A stretch of 64,000 bases of DNA from Phycisphaeraceae bacterium. Lineage in GTDB: Bacteria > Planctomycetota > Phycisphaerae > Phycisphaerales > UBA1924. Each line of letters begins with the position of its first letter. Within the stretch, counting starts at the first letter, position 1. Location: the NCBI GenBank assembly GCA_026126305.1, contig JAHCJI010000002.1:186001-250000 (forward strand). The letters run 5' to 3'. Under the pieces are notes generated by a model. It was not told the origin of the DNA. It searched no databases and worked only from the letters and a program-made list of their open reading frames with translations. Below, piece by piece: positions 46,821 to 55,897 of this stretch. Both the position numbers and the translations under genes were made by a program.

Positions 46821-47220
46821 ACACCATCCGAAGTGGCATCCGTGGACCGGGGCACCAGTTACCGCCTCCAAGCAAGCAGTAAGAATTTTCCAGGAGCATG
46901 AGAACAGTCGTCCGGAGCGAGGTGTCTGTCGCCCAGATATCTCCCCATGAACTGCACCAGCGTCGAAGGTGGTTCTCTGGCCCACTCAAGCAATTTCCGT
47001 ACTGGAAGGCGACCGAACGGCCAGCCTCCGGGGCATTTGATCGTGGGGATGCTGAGATTGGGTCTGCCCGACCACCCAATCACGCCCCAATCGCCAACGA
47101 CCGGGTTCTGACCTGATCCCCATAGCCCAATACCCCTCTCGCCCCATGGGCGATCGGCTCCCGCCTACCCTGCCAGCCTTCCGATTGTCACGCACGAAGA
47201 GCCATTGACGGAGACCGAAC
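46821..47220. other. 400-base stretch between pgi and mdh, no clear gene
   Basis: No convincing gene on either strand. One short frame (46898-47116, 72 codons, starting [13 protein letters not shown]) has AGGAG only one base from its ATG and no recognisable domain. An inverted repeat ATTGGGT-N10-ACCCAAT lies at 47057-47080. The mdh start is preceded by GGAGACCGAAC. I see nothing else that can be supported. Confidence 0.4.
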
Positions 47221-48213
47221 ATGAGCCCGAGCACCAGCCCCACGCCCACCATGAAGACCGGCCGCCCCAAGATCAGCATCATCGGGGCGGGCAACGTGGG
47301 GGCAACCTGTGCCCACTGGGCGGCGGCCAGGGAGCTGGGCGACATCGTCGTGCTGGACATCCCCGACAAGGTGGGCGTGGCCCAGGGCAAGATGCTCGAC
47401 CTGGCCTGCTGCGGGCCTATTGAGCGGTTCGACAGCAACATCATCGGCACCAGCGACTACGCCGACATCGCCGGTAGCGACGTGGTGGTGGTGACGGCGG
47501 GCCTGCCCCGCAAGCCGGGCATGAGCCGCGACGACCTCATCGAGACCAACGTCAAGATCGTCAAGAGCGTGAGCGAAAACATCAGGCAGCACGCGCCCGA
47601 CAGCATCGTGATCGTCGTGAGCAACCCGCTGGACGCGATGGTGTACACGGCGTGGAAGGCCACCGGCTTCCCGACCAACCGCATCATGGGCCAGGCGGGC
47701 GCGCTGGACGTGGCCCGCTTCCGCACGTTCATCGCATGGGCCATTGGCTGCTCGGTCGAGGACGTGCAGGCCCTCTTGCTGGGCGGCCACGGCGACGACA
47801 TGGTGCCCCTGCCCAGGCTCACCAGCGTGCACGGCATCCCGGTGACGAGTTTGCTCGACGAGGCGACCATCACCGCCTGCGTCGAGCGGGCCAAGGCCGG
47901 CGGCGGCGAGGTGGTCAAGCTCATGGGCACCAGCGCCTATTACGCGCCCGCCAGCGGCACCATCCAGATGGTCGAGGCCATCATCAAGGACAAGAAGCGG
48001 ATCATCCCCAGCGCCGTCTACTGCGACAAGGAGTTCGGCGGGGCGGCCAAGGGCTACTTCGTGGGCGTGCCGGCCATGCTGGGTAAGGGCGGCGTGGAGA
48101 AGGTCGTCGACTTCGCCTTCGAGGGCGGGGAGAAGGCCCTGTTCGAGGAGAGCGTGAGCCACGTCAAGGACCTGGTGGCCATCGTGCAGAAGATGTTCCC
48201 CGAATTGGCCTGA
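47221..48213 (+). CDS. mdh: Malate dehydrogenase (LDH-like type)
   Basis: NAD-dependent malate/oxaloacetate interconversion in the citric acid cycle. It has the nucleotide site IIGAGNVGATCAHW, the substrate loop LPRKPGMSRDDLIETN whose second Arg favours malate over lactate, VSNPLDAMVYTAW, and the catalytic His in LLLGGHGDDMVPL. It is 330 residues with a ten-residue Ser/Thr/Pro leader. The ATG at 47221 is preceded by GGAG at 9-base spacing. Single-gene unit with its own upstream region. Confidence 0.96.
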   Translation: MSPSTSPTPTMKTGRPKISIIGAGNVGATCAHWAAARELGDIVVLDIPDKVGVAQGKMLDLACCGPIERFDSNIIGTSDYADIAGSDVVVVTAGLPRKPGMSRDDLIETNVKIVKSVSENIRQHAPDSIVIVVSNPLDAMVYTAWKATGFPTNRIMGQAGALDVARFRTFIAWAIGCSVEDVQALLLGGHGDDMVPLPRLTSVHGIPVTSLLDEATITACVERAKAGGGEVVKLMGTSAYYAPASGTIQMVEAIIKDKKRIIPSAVYCDKEFGGAAKGYFVGVPAMLGKGGVEKVVDFAFEGGEKALFEESVSHVKDLVAIVQKMFPELA

Positions 48214-48312
48214 GAGATGAATTGGGCGAGCCCGGCCCGGGACGACCCGGCCGGGGCCGCGAGAGGCCGTACGATTCCACCCCGTCGCAACCATCACCAG
48301 GAGGGCGCATCG

Positions 48313-49407
48313 ATGCACCGGACACGCCGCCGTTTCGTCCCCATGCTGCTGCTGGTTGGGCTCGTCGTGCCCGCCGCTTGGGCCGTCGCCGGCCAGGAGC
48401 AGATCGTTCGGCCCACGCGGCCCGAGCCAGTGGTCGAGCCCTCGATCTTCGCGTCCCAGCCCATCGACGCCGACCAGTCGCGGCTGGTCTCGATGCTCGA
48501 GGGCAGTTGGCGGACGGTCGAGCCCGTGGGCCAGGGCGACGGCGCCGCCCGCGTGTGGATGCACGTGCTGCCCTTCGAGAGCGAGTCCATGGGCCGGGCG
48601 ATGTACGTCGAGGTCGCCCGCGACGGGGCGGCGTGGAACCCGGTGCGCCAGAGCATCTTTCGCGTGTATCGCTACGGCGACCGGCTGCGGCTGCGGGTGT
48701 ACGAGTTCCGCGATCCCAACCGCCCGCGCGTGCTGACGAACCTGTGGCTGGCGCCCGATGCCATCCCACTGCACACCGTGCGCCCCTTCGACCTGGCGCC
48801 CACGATGGACATCGACATGGGCCGCGTCGAGAACGGGTACGCCGGCCAGACGCCCAACCCCTACCCCACGCGCGACACCGCGTCGGTGGAAATGGCCACG
48901 AGGCTGCACGTGCGGCCCGACCGGCTGGTGACCCATGACACTTTCTACGGGCTCGATGGCCAGCCCATGGTGGAAGGCGCCACCGGGGAGATCGCCTGGG
49001 AGCGGGCCACGCTCGATGCCCTGGTCGATCGTGACGAGGACGGCCTGATCATCATCACCCTCGAGCCGGGCGTCAGGTCCGAGCCGCCCGCCGACAACGG
49101 CGACGTGGTGTTCCTGAACTACGAGGGCTACCTGGCCAGTGGCTTTCAGATCGAGAGCACATGGCAGCGTGGGCTGGCCTTGCGATACATCCACCCCGGA
49201 CGCAGCATTGCCGGCATGCAGCGGGGTGTGGTGCCCACGCACGAGGGGATGCGGCGTCGACTGGTGATTCCACCAAATCTCGGCTACGGCCAACAGGCCG
49301 TCCAATCGGTGCCGGGGAATTCGACCCTGTACTACCACCTGCACGTTCCCAAGATCGACCGCGTGGGCGACCCGCCCTCACCCGACGAGGGCCCGCGTCG
49401 GCCCTGA
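48313..49407 (+). CDS. CpcT/CpeT-like domain fused to FKBP-type prolyl isomerase
   Basis: A 364-residue exported protein with a signal peptide (MLLLVGLVVPAAWAVA, cut near residue 27). Residues 55-235 resemble CpcT/CpeT (DUF1001): SRLVSMLEGSWRT, AMYVEVARDGAAWNPVRQSIFRVYRYGD and GLDGQPMVEGATGEIAWER. Residues 255-355 resemble FKBP: GDVVFLNYEGYLASGFQIEST, LRYIHPGRSIAGMQRGV and IPPNLGYGQQAVQSVPGNSTLYYHLHV. CpcT proteins attach bilins to cysteine in cyanobacteria, but related proteins occur without phycobiliproteins, so another ligand or protein is likely here. AGGAGG is 9 bases before the ATG. Confidence 0.78.
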   Translation: MHRTRRRFVPMLLLVGLVVPAAWAVAGQEQIVRPTRPEPVVEPSIFASQPIDADQSRLVSMLEGSWRTVEPVGQGDGAARVWMHVLPFESESMGRAMYVEVARDGAAWNPVRQSIFRVYRYGDRLRLRVYEFRDPNRPRVLTNLWLAPDAIPLHTVRPFDLAPTMDIDMGRVENGYAGQTPNPYPTRDTASVEMATRLHVRPDRLVTHDTFYGLDGQPMVEGATGEIAWERATLDALVDRDEDGLIIITLEPGVRSEPPADNGDVVFLNYEGYLASGFQIESTWQRGLALRYIHPGRSIAGMQRGVVPTHEGMRRRLVIPPNLGYGQQAVQSVPGNSTLYYHLHVPKIDRVGDPPSPDEGPRRP

Positions 49408-49417
49408 CCGGCACGCC

Positions 49418-50404
49418 ATGGGCACCAAGAAGATGGCTGAGCGCGACTACTACGAGGTCCTGGGCGTGCCGAGGTCGGCCACGCAGGAGCAGATCCGCGC
49501 CGCCTATCGCAAGCTGGCCCGCGAGTTGCACCCGGACGTGAACAAGGCCGCCGATGCGCAGGAAAAGTTCGCCGAGGTCCAAGCCGCCTACGACGTGTTA
49601 GGCGAACCCGAGAAGCGGGCCCAGTACGACCGCTTTGGCCGGGCCGGGCCGGGCTTTGCCGGCGGCGCGGGCGAGGGGGCGCACTACACATGGACCAACG
49701 TCGGCAGTCGCGGGGCCGCTCGCGGACGTGGGGCCGGTGGGGGGGCTGACTTCGACTTGGACGACCTGGGCTCGATGTTCGACGCCTTCTTTGGCGGCAA
49801 GGGGGCCTCGGCCGGTGCGAGCGCCGGCCAGAGGCAGGGCCGTCCCCGCGGACGCGCCAGGCCAACGGCCAAGGCCGAACTGGACGTGTCCTTCATGACC
49901 ATGGCAAGGGGCGGTGTCGAGCGCGTGCCGGTGCGGCGCGATGGCAAGCCGTCCACCGTCGAGGTCACCATCCCCCGGGGCATCGTCGATGGTACAAAAC
50001 TGCGCATTCCCGCAGTGGCGGGCGGTACGGACCCCGATCTCATCCTGACCGTCCGTGTCGGGAAGCACCCGTTGTATCGCCGGGTGGACGAACTCGACTT
50101 GGAACTCGACCTGCCGTTAAACTACGCCGAGGCCGCACTGGGGGCCGAGGTAGCCGTGCCGACTCTCGAAGGCCGGGTCTACATCACCATCCCCCCCGGG
50201 GCGCGGAGCGGCAAGCGTTTTCGGCTGCGAGGCAGGGGCCTGAAGAGCGCTAAGGGCGAAACGGGCGATCTGTACGCCGTTGTGCATATCATTCCTCCGC
50301 CACACGAGGCGCTCCAAGCCCAAGACCGCGCGGCCTTGGAGAGATTGGCTGCACTTTCCCCGCCCCCGCGTGCGACCGAGCCTTGGTCGGCCGCGGGTCA
50401 GTAG
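49418..50404 (+). CDS. DnaJ-family co-chaperone (CbpA type)
   Basis: The 328-residue protein has a J-domain (YYEVLGVPRSATQEQIRAAYRKLARELHPDVNKAAD, HPD at about residues 40-42), a Gly-rich linker (about residues 78-150) and a C-terminal substrate-binding domain (VEVTIPRGIVDGTKLRIPAVAG, VPTLEGRVYITIPPGARSGKRFRLRGRG). The zinc-finger repeats of full DnaJ are absent, so it is a class II/CbpA-like stimulator of DnaK. It begins 10 bases after the FKBP fusion gene, placing two folding factors together. Confidence 0.92.
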   Translation: MGTKKMAERDYYEVLGVPRSATQEQIRAAYRKLARELHPDVNKAADAQEKFAEVQAAYDVLGEPEKRAQYDRFGRAGPGFAGGAGEGAHYTWTNVGSRGAARGRGAGGGADFDLDDLGSMFDAFFGGKGASAGASAGQRQGRPRGRARPTAKAELDVSFMTMARGGVERVPVRRDGKPSTVEVTIPRGIVDGTKLRIPAVAGGTDPDLILTVRVGKHPLYRRVDELDLELDLPLNYAEAALGAEVAVPTLEGRVYITIPPGARSGKRFRLRGRGLKSAKGETGDLYAVVHIIPPPHEALQAQDRAALERLAALSPPPRATEPWSAAGQ

Positions 50405-50544
50405 CCTATGAATGGGCGGGGTCTCGTGTCGGATATTGCCCAGTTGCCGGCCGTGTGCGGGCCCAGAGTCTGGCAAGCCGATACACGGTGAGAGCATGTG
50501 GACAGGTCCGGCCTGTTCGGCGGCCCCACGCGGAGAGGGATGAC

Positions 50545-52167
50545 TTGCTCAAGCAGCAGCACCACGTCATGCTTGCCATGCTGGCCGTCGCCGACGGACT
50601 GGTTGTGATGACGGCTGCATTCGCGGCGTGGGTGGTGCGCAAGGTCCTGATCGTGCCCATCTCGGGCTTCCAGCCGGGCGACTCCGTCCGGCCGCGCACG
50701 CTTGGCGAGGTGTTCGCCTCACCCTTGGATGGCTACGCCCCTCGGGGCGACTACCCCTTCTGGCCGACGGCTTGGGAGAACTACTTCAAACAACCGCTGT
50801 TGCTGGCCGCCTTGCTGTGTTGCATGGTGTCGTTCTATGCGTTCAAGCTCTATCGCCCGCGCCGAGACCGTTCCCTGGCGGGCGAACTGGCCCAGGTGGC
50901 CAAGGCCGTCGTCATCGCCGTCATGGCCATGGTCGTGGTGCTCTGGGGCGTGGGTTCGAGCCAGCTGGCCGGTGGCAACATCCCCAGCCGTCCCTTGCTG
51001 GTGCTGGGCTTCGAGCTGGACGCCAACCGCGTGCAGATGATCCTGCTTGCCGTCTTCCTGCTGGCGGGCATGACCCTGCACCGGGCCACCTTCCGCATGG
51101 TGCTGCGCCACCTGCGCTCGCGCGGGCTGAACCTTCGGCACGTGGCCATCATCGGCGTGGGCCGCACCGGCCGCATCGCCGCCCAGACGCTGGGCCGCAA
51201 CACGTGGACGGGCCTGCGCGTGGCCTATTTCATCAGCCACAAGCACGAGAACCGCCTGGCCGAGTGCATGGGCCTGCCCGTGCTGGGCGGCCTGCGAGAC
51301 CTCGAGCACACCCTGAGCCATTGCAAGGTCGACGCGGTCTACCTGGCCCTGCCCAGCCGCGAGGCGCCAGCCACGGGACGCATCCTGCGCCGCCTCGAAC
51401 GCTTCCCCGTCGACGTGCGCATCATCCCCGACGTCAACTCTCGCTTCGTCCAGCAGTCCATGGCCGTCCACGAACTGGACGGCATGCCCGTGCTCAGTTA
51501 CCGCGAGTCGCCCATGCACGGGCTCGGGGGCGCGTGCAAGCGGGCCGTCGACCTGCTGGGTGCGTCGGCGGCGATGCTGGTGCTCATGCCCGTCATGCTT
51601 GCCTGCGCCCTGGCTGTGCGCCTGAGCGGTCCCGGCCCGGTGGTCTTCCGCCAGCGCCGTGTGGGCCTGGGCGGCGAGGTCTTCTGGATGTACAAGTTCC
51701 GCACCATGCACCACGCCGACGAGGAGGCCGCCGAGCTCTTGTATGCGGCCGCCCGGGCGAGCGATGGCCGGGACGAACTCGATGCCGACCGGGGCGAAGA
51801 CGGCTGGACCCGTCGCGACGACCCGCGCATCACCCCCGTGGGTCGCCTGCTGCGACGCACCAGCCTGGACGAATTGCCCCAGTTGCTCAACGTGCTGCGG
51901 GGCGAGATGAGCCTGGTAGGCCCGCGTCCTGAACGCCCCGAACTCATCGAACGCTTCCGAGAAGACTGGCGCGGGTACATGCTCCGCCAGCACGTCAAGG
52001 CGGGCATGACCGGCTGGGCACAGATCAACGGCCTGCGCGGCGACACCAGCCTGCGCCGCCGCCTGCGTTACGATCTCTACTACGTCCGCCACTGGTCCCT
52101 TCTCTTCGACCTGCGCATCCTGGCCATGACCCCCCTGCGCGGGTTCATCCACCGCAACGCGCACTGA
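50545..52167 (+). CDS. Polyprenyl-phosphate sugar-phosphate transferase (WbaP/ExoY-type)
   Basis: Starts exopolysaccharide or surface-glycan assembly by moving a sugar-1-phosphate to undecaprenyl phosphate. The 541 residues hold four or five N-terminal membrane segments, a CoA-binding-like Rossmann region (VAIIGVGRTGRIAAQTLGR...), another membrane segment (ASAAMLVLMPVMLACALAV), and the catalytic C-terminal domain with PVVFRQRRVGLGG, MYKFRTMH, RRTSLDELPQLLNVLRGEMSLVGPRPERPE and GMTGWAQINGLRGD. The start is uncertain: TTG 50545 follows GAGAGGGA; ATG 50569 and a more upstream GTG are alternatives. No glycan cluster adjoins it. Confidence 0.88.
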   Translation: MLKQQHHVMLAMLAVADGLVVMTAAFAAWVVRKVLIVPISGFQPGDSVRPRTLGEVFASPLDGYAPRGDYPFWPTAWENYFKQPLLLAALLCCMVSFYAFKLYRPRRDRSLAGELAQVAKAVVIAVMAMVVVLWGVGSSQLAGGNIPSRPLLVLGFELDANRVQMILLAVFLLAGMTLHRATFRMVLRHLRSRGLNLRHVAIIGVGRTGRIAAQTLGRNTWTGLRVAYFISHKHENRLAECMGLPVLGGLRDLEHTLSHCKVDAVYLALPSREAPATGRILRRLERFPVDVRIIPDVNSRFVQQSMAVHELDGMPVLSYRESPMHGLGGACKRAVDLLGASAAMLVLMPVMLACALAVRLSGPGPVVFRQRRVGLGGEVFWMYKFRTMHHADEEAAELLYAAARASDGRDELDADRGEDGWTRRDDPRITPVGRLLRRTSLDELPQLLNVLRGEMSLVGPRPERPELIERFREDWRGYMLRQHVKAGMTGWAQINGLRGDTSLRRRLRYDLYYVRHWSLLFDLRILAMTPLRGFIHRNAH

Positions 52168-52268
52168 GGCGTGGGACTCAATCGGTACGCTCCGGCGGAC
52201 CAACGCGCCCGGCTAGACTTGACCGTTCCACCGCACGCCCCGGGCGACTGGCCCGAACGGGAACCCCT

Positions 52269-53876
52269 ATGCCCCGACTGCCCGATATGCCCGCCGCGGG
52301 GCTCGCCCTGCCCGTCCTCAACAACGCTGGTGGGGCGTCCATGCCCGGGTGCGGTCACGGGTCTGGTGGCGATGGAGGCGATTGGGAGAAGAAGGAAAAG
52401 TGCGCGGTGTTCGGCATCTGGGCAAGCCGCAGGCCCGGGCCGGCCCCGGCGGCGCCGCCGGTGTACGCCGCTTATACGGCCCTGTACGCCCAGCAGCACC
52501 GCGGGCAAGAGTCGGCGGGCATCGCCATCAGCGGGCGTGATGGCATCGCCGGGCACATCGGGATGGGTCTTGTGCCCGAGGTGTTCCCTCCCGGGGTGCT
52601 CTCGGCGCTGTCGCAAGCCGGCCCGCGGGGGGCCATCGGGCACAACCGCTACAGCACGACCGGGGCGAGCCTGGCCACCAACGCCCAGCCGCTGGTGCAG
52701 ACCACCGCCCAAGGGCGTGTGGCGGTGGCGCACAACGGGAACCTGGTGAACGCCACGGCCCTGCGTCGGGCCTTTGGCGAGCGTGGGCACATCTTCCACA
52801 CCACCAGCGACACGGAGGTCATCATCCACCTGCTGGCCTCTCCCCAGCAGCAGCGCACGCCCGACCCGCTGGCGTCTTCGCTGCGCCGGTTGCAGGGGGC
52901 CTACTCGCTGGTGTTCCTGTTCGAGGACCGCATCGAGGCGGCGCGAGACCCCTGGGGCTGGCGGCCGCTGGTGTTGGGTGAGATGCCCGACGGTTCCGCA
53001 GTGGTGGCTAGCGAGACGGTAGCCCTGGACGTGCTGGGGGCACGGCTTGTGCGAGAGGTCGAGCCGGGCGAGATCGTCACGCTCGATGACACGGGCGTCC
53101 ACAGCCGGCGCTTCGCACCACCGGCCCAGCCCACGGCATACTGCATCTTCGAGCACGTCTACTTCGCCAGCCCTTCGAGCACGATCTTCGGGCAGAACGT
53201 GCAGACCTTCCGCGAGAGCCTGGGCGCGGCGCTCTGGGCCGAAGACCCTTTGATGCAGGCCGGTCCGGCCGATTGGGTGATGCCCATGCCCGACTCTGGC
53301 CGCAGCGCTGCCAACGGCTACGCGCGGGCCAGTGGTATCCCCTACCGCGAGGGCATCGTGCCCAATCGGTACGTGGGCCGCACCTTCATCAAGCCCACCC
53401 AGCACGAGCGCGAGACCGCCGTCCGGCTGAAACTCAACGTCATCGGCGACATCGTGCGAGGCAAGCGCGTGGTGGTGGTCGATGATTCGGTGGTGCGTGG
53501 CACGACCACGCGGCTGAAGATGAAGCAGATCTACGAGGCGGGTGCGGCCGAGGTCCACCTGCGCATCAGTTGCCCGCCCATCCGCCACCCGTGCTACTTC
53601 GGGGTCGACTTCGCAACGCGCGACCAGTTGATCGCCAACGGCCGAACGGTGGAAGAGATCCGGGCCTATCTGGGTGTTGACAGCCTGATCTTCCTCTCGC
53701 TCGAGGGCATGCTCTCGTGCGCCATGCATACGCCCGAGCAATATTGCACCGCGTGCTGGAGCGGCGACTACCGCATCGACATCGAGCACCCCACGACCGA
53801 GGTCTTCGTCGAGCCCATGCAGGAGCGCATGTTCGGTCTGGCACCCTCGACGGGGGGCAACGGCCTGGGGCGGTAA
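52269..53876 (+). CDS. purF: Amidophosphoribosyltransferase
   Basis: Catalyses the first step of purine synthesis. The glutaminase domain begins at the N-terminal nucleophile Cys45 (KEKCAVFGIW), with YAQQHRGQESAGIA, GHNRYSTTGAS and AHNGNLVN. The PRPP loop is VVVVDDSVVRGTTTRLK. Cysteines in AYCIFEHVYF, RISCPPIRHPC and EQYCTACW match the iron-sulphur-containing type. The 44-residue stretch before Cys45 is long for a propeptide; an ATG at 52341 would leave 20 residues. GGGA precedes the ATG at 52269. Confidence 0.96.
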   Translation: MPRLPDMPAAGLALPVLNNAGGASMPGCGHGSGGDGGDWEKKEKCAVFGIWASRRPGPAPAAPPVYAAYTALYAQQHRGQESAGIAISGRDGIAGHIGMGLVPEVFPPGVLSALSQAGPRGAIGHNRYSTTGASLATNAQPLVQTTAQGRVAVAHNGNLVNATALRRAFGERGHIFHTTSDTEVIIHLLASPQQQRTPDPLASSLRRLQGAYSLVFLFEDRIEAARDPWGWRPLVLGEMPDGSAVVASETVALDVLGARLVREVEPGEIVTLDDTGVHSRRFAPPAQPTAYCIFEHVYFASPSSTIFGQNVQTFRESLGAALWAEDPLMQAGPADWVMPMPDSGRSAANGYARASGIPYREGIVPNRYVGRTFIKPTQHERETAVRLKLNVIGDIVRGKRVVVVDDSVVRGTTTRLKMKQIYEAGAAEVHLRISCPPIRHPCYFGVDFATRDQLIANGRTVEEIRAYLGVDSLIFLSLEGMLSCAMHTPEQYCTACWSGDYRIDIEHPTTEVFVEPMQERMFGLAPSTGGNGLGR

Positions 53877-53879
53877 CGC

Positions 53880-54545
53880 GTGCACCTCGCACCATGGTCG
53901 AGGCTGGTCGTCCCCACTCTGGTCCTCATTGCCATTGGAGTCTTGGCTGCCGTGGGATCCGCAGTTGTGTCCACGCGGCAGGCGTTCGTCACCCAGCACA
54001 CCACCCGGCAAGAGTCACGCCACGATCTGGCGGACGGAACCAGCGTGTACATTGGTACCGTACGGCGGCCGGGCTACCTGCTCATGGGCGTGGCCGGCCC
54101 GATGCCCACGCACGTGGCCGATGCGCTCGACCAGTACCGAAGCCAGGAGATCCCCACAAAGCCCGGTGACCCGCGACCTCGATGGCTTCGCCGCTCGGCC
54201 ATCGAAGATCCTCAACAAACCCGAGGGGTTGCGGCCGGGTGGCCTCTGCTCTGCCTCTGGGGACGCACCGACACCAATGTCAATCGAGACCCACAGGAAG
54301 CCCACACGGGCGTGGTCTTCGTGGACTTGCGCGGCGTGCGCACGAGGTTTCCGGCGATGCCGATGGCTTGGGGCTTGCTCGGCAATACGCTGTTCTATGG
54401 CACCCTCTTTGGCGTGCCGTGGTTGGTGCTGCACATGCTCAGGCGCGCCATTCGTGTGCGACGTGGTTGCTGCCCGAGTTGCGGATATGACAGACCAGAG
54501 GGCGTGGGCTTCTGTCCAGAATGCGGGCACGCCTACGCCCGATGA
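53880..54545 (+). CDS. Membrane protein with C-terminal zinc ribbon
   Basis: Not a named family. A 221-residue protein with an N-terminal membrane helix (about residues 8-30), an extracytoplasmic region, a second membrane helix (about residues 163-187) and a C-terminal zinc-ribbon CCPSCGYDRPEGVGFCPECGH. Such tails (CPxCGYD...CPECG) recur in planctomycete membrane proteins and are part of the basis for the taxonomic guess. The GTG at 53880 comes 3 bases after the purF stop. Confidence 0.68.
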   Translation: MHLAPWSRLVVPTLVLIAIGVLAAVGSAVVSTRQAFVTQHTTRQESRHDLADGTSVYIGTVRRPGYLLMGVAGPMPTHVADALDQYRSQEIPTKPGDPRPRWLRRSAIEDPQQTRGVAAGWPLLCLWGRTDTNVNRDPQEAHTGVVFVDLRGVRTRFPAMPMAWGLLGNTLFYGTLFGVPWLVLHMLRRAIRVRRGCCPSCGYDRPEGVGFCPECGHAYAR

Positions 54546-54548
54546 TGG

Positions 54549-55232
54549 TCATGCCATTGCGACGGGTACAAGAGCAGCGGCGTGATCTTGTTCGGCCTCA
54601 TCACTCCAGACCACCTCGACCTTGACGTCAAAGAGTTCGAGCAACGAGGACAGGTGCCGCGCGACGCTGCGTTTGGCCTCGGCCAGGTACTTGGGCTCCT
54701 TGCCCTCATACAGCCGCGCCGCGTCGCGCTGGGCGGCGGTCATGAGCTCGGTCTGCCGTTCTGCGGTCATGGGGATCACGTCGAACAAACCAAGCACGCG
54801 CCCGTGCTGGATGTCGTAGGGCGTCACGTCCGACAGCCGCAGCGAACCCTCGATGGGCGGCAGCGTGATGCGGAAGCGGTTCTGGCCCACCTGCTCGATG
54901 TCGGTGTGCTCGATGCGGGTCAGGTCGATCGAATACTGCTTCTCGAACTGGAAGATCATGGCCACCTTGGCCTGGCTCAAGAGCAGCGGGGGCATCCAAT
55001 GGAAGCCACGAGAGGCCGTGGCGATTTCCTTGACCATCACCTCAAGCCCAACCAGTCGCCCGACCGAACGAACGCGCTCGGCCAGCACGATCGTTTGATC
55101 GGCCTTGGGTGGATCGCTGCGGCCTTGCTTGCGGTTGGCCTTGTGCCGTAACACCACGAAGACCGCCGCGGCAAGGAACACGCCGGCGAGGAAAGTGACC
55201 ATAATCAAGCCGAGCGTCTCGAGGATACCCAT
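54549..55232 (-). CDS. DUF4230-like single-pass membrane protein
   Basis: A 227-residue protein with an N-terminal membrane helix (about residues 8-30), followed by a domain in which KVAMIFQFEKQYSIDLTRI and NRFRITLPPIEGSLRLSDV resemble DUF4230 proteins, which sit on the membrane and have no known function. A C-terminal helical part (KYLAEAKRSVARHLSSLLELFDVKVEVVW) follows. It converges with the zinc-ribbon gene, whose stop is 3 bases away. Confidence 0.65.
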   Translation of the reverse strand: MGILETLGLIMVTFLAGVFLAAAVFVVLRHKANRKQGRSDPPKADQTIVLAERVRSVGRLVGLEVMVKEIATASRGFHWMPPLLLSQAKVAMIFQFEKQYSIDLTRIEHTDIEQVGQNRFRITLPPIEGSLRLSDVTPYDIQHGRVLGLFDVIPMTAERQTELMTAAQRDAARLYEGKEPKYLAEAKRSVARHLSSLLELFDVKVEVVWSDEAEQDHAAALVPVAMA

Positions 55233-55273
55233 GACATGTCCTTCGGGAAAAGGCCCGCGCGGTTGCGTGAGGC

Positions 55274-55897
55274 CTAAGAAGCAGGATCCTGTTTGGGTTT
55301 CTTGCTATCCAAGGCCAACTCGAACGGGCGCACCATCTGGTGGGTGCCGGCCGAGACGAGTATGACGAACACCACAAAGAAGGCCAAAGAGATCGCGCTC
55401 GCTCCAAAGGCCCCCAGCGACATCAGCCAGTCCCGAACGGGTCTGGCAAGATCGAGAAACGCAACAGAAGCCAAGATCGAGCCAGCCAGCAGCATCAGAC
55501 ATCCAATAAGCACGCGCTTGTATGCCAAACTGTTCTTGCCAAGCACGAGCAACGCGGCAGAGATACCCAGCATCGCCGCCAGCAGCAATCGCACGCCCAT
55601 CAGGGGTATCAGGAACTTCCCACCAAGCGTGCTGCGACCACCCACGGTGCTCAGGAAGGCAGCCACCGCAAGGCACAATGCCGCCGTGGCCAAGGCCATG
55701 GGGATCGACTTCTTCTGTATGCGTAAGCCGATCAACAGGACGGTTCCGCCGCAGCCAAGGACGACCGGCTCGAACAGGAGCATGGGCCAGACCAATTGAC
55801 CAGAAGCAAAGGAAGCCAAACCGATTCCAACAAAGGCCGATAATACAACGGCAAGGCCTGCCGCTACAAGGATCACATTCGGACGATCGGATCGCAT
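55274..55897 (-). CDS. Hypothetical membrane protein
   Basis: Not recognised. The protein is 207 residues, with about six hydrophobic segments spanning nearly its whole length and a short basic tail (LDSKKPKQDPAS). No conserved motif is visible. The ATG at 55897 sits 10 bases after GCCGATAA on the same strand, so its transcript may be leaderless; an open frame continues upstream, so a longer N-terminus cannot be excluded. It is divergent from fliD, and a fliD promoter candidate lies within its first codons. Confidence 0.62.
   Translation of the reverse strand: MRSDRPNVILVAAGLAVVLSAFVGIGLASFASGQLVWPMLLFEPVVLGCGGTVLLIGLRIQKKSIPMALATAALCLAVAAFLSTVGGRSTLGGKFLIPLMGVRLLLAAMLGISAALLVLGKNSLAYKRVLIGCLMLLAGSILASVAFLDLARPVRDWLMSLGAFGASAISLAFFVVFVILVSAGTHQMVRPFELALDSKKPKQDPAS
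55817..55843 (+). promoter_or_regulatory. Near-consensus sigma-28 promoter upstream of fliD
   Basis: CAAA (55817-55820), a 15-base spacer, and GCCGATAA (55836-55843) match the flagellar sigma-28 consensus TAAA-N15-GCCGATAA at 11 of 12 positions. It faces fliD, whose ATG is 206 bases downstream, and lies inside the 5' end of the divergent membrane-protein gene. A second, weaker GCCGATAG is at 55989-55996. Confidence 0.5.

Noticed and set aside
43431..46985. Very long minus-strand open frame continuing upstream from glyA
   Set aside because: It is antisense to an aldehyde dehydrogenase, RidA and pgi, all with clear motifs. The stretch is low-complexity Gly/Arg/His-rich, as expected from GC-rich antisense DNA; only 42120-43430 is glyA.
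46898..47116. Possible 72-codon gene before mdh
   Set aside because: AGGAG is only one base from the ATG and the product has no recognisable pattern; support is too weak.
47188..49344. Long minus-strand frame (718 codons)
   Set aside because: Antisense to mdh and the FKBP fusion gene; His/Gly/Arg-rich with no recognisable motif.
52080..54011. Long minus-strand frame (643 codons)
   Set aside because: Antisense to purF, whose catalytic residues are all present.
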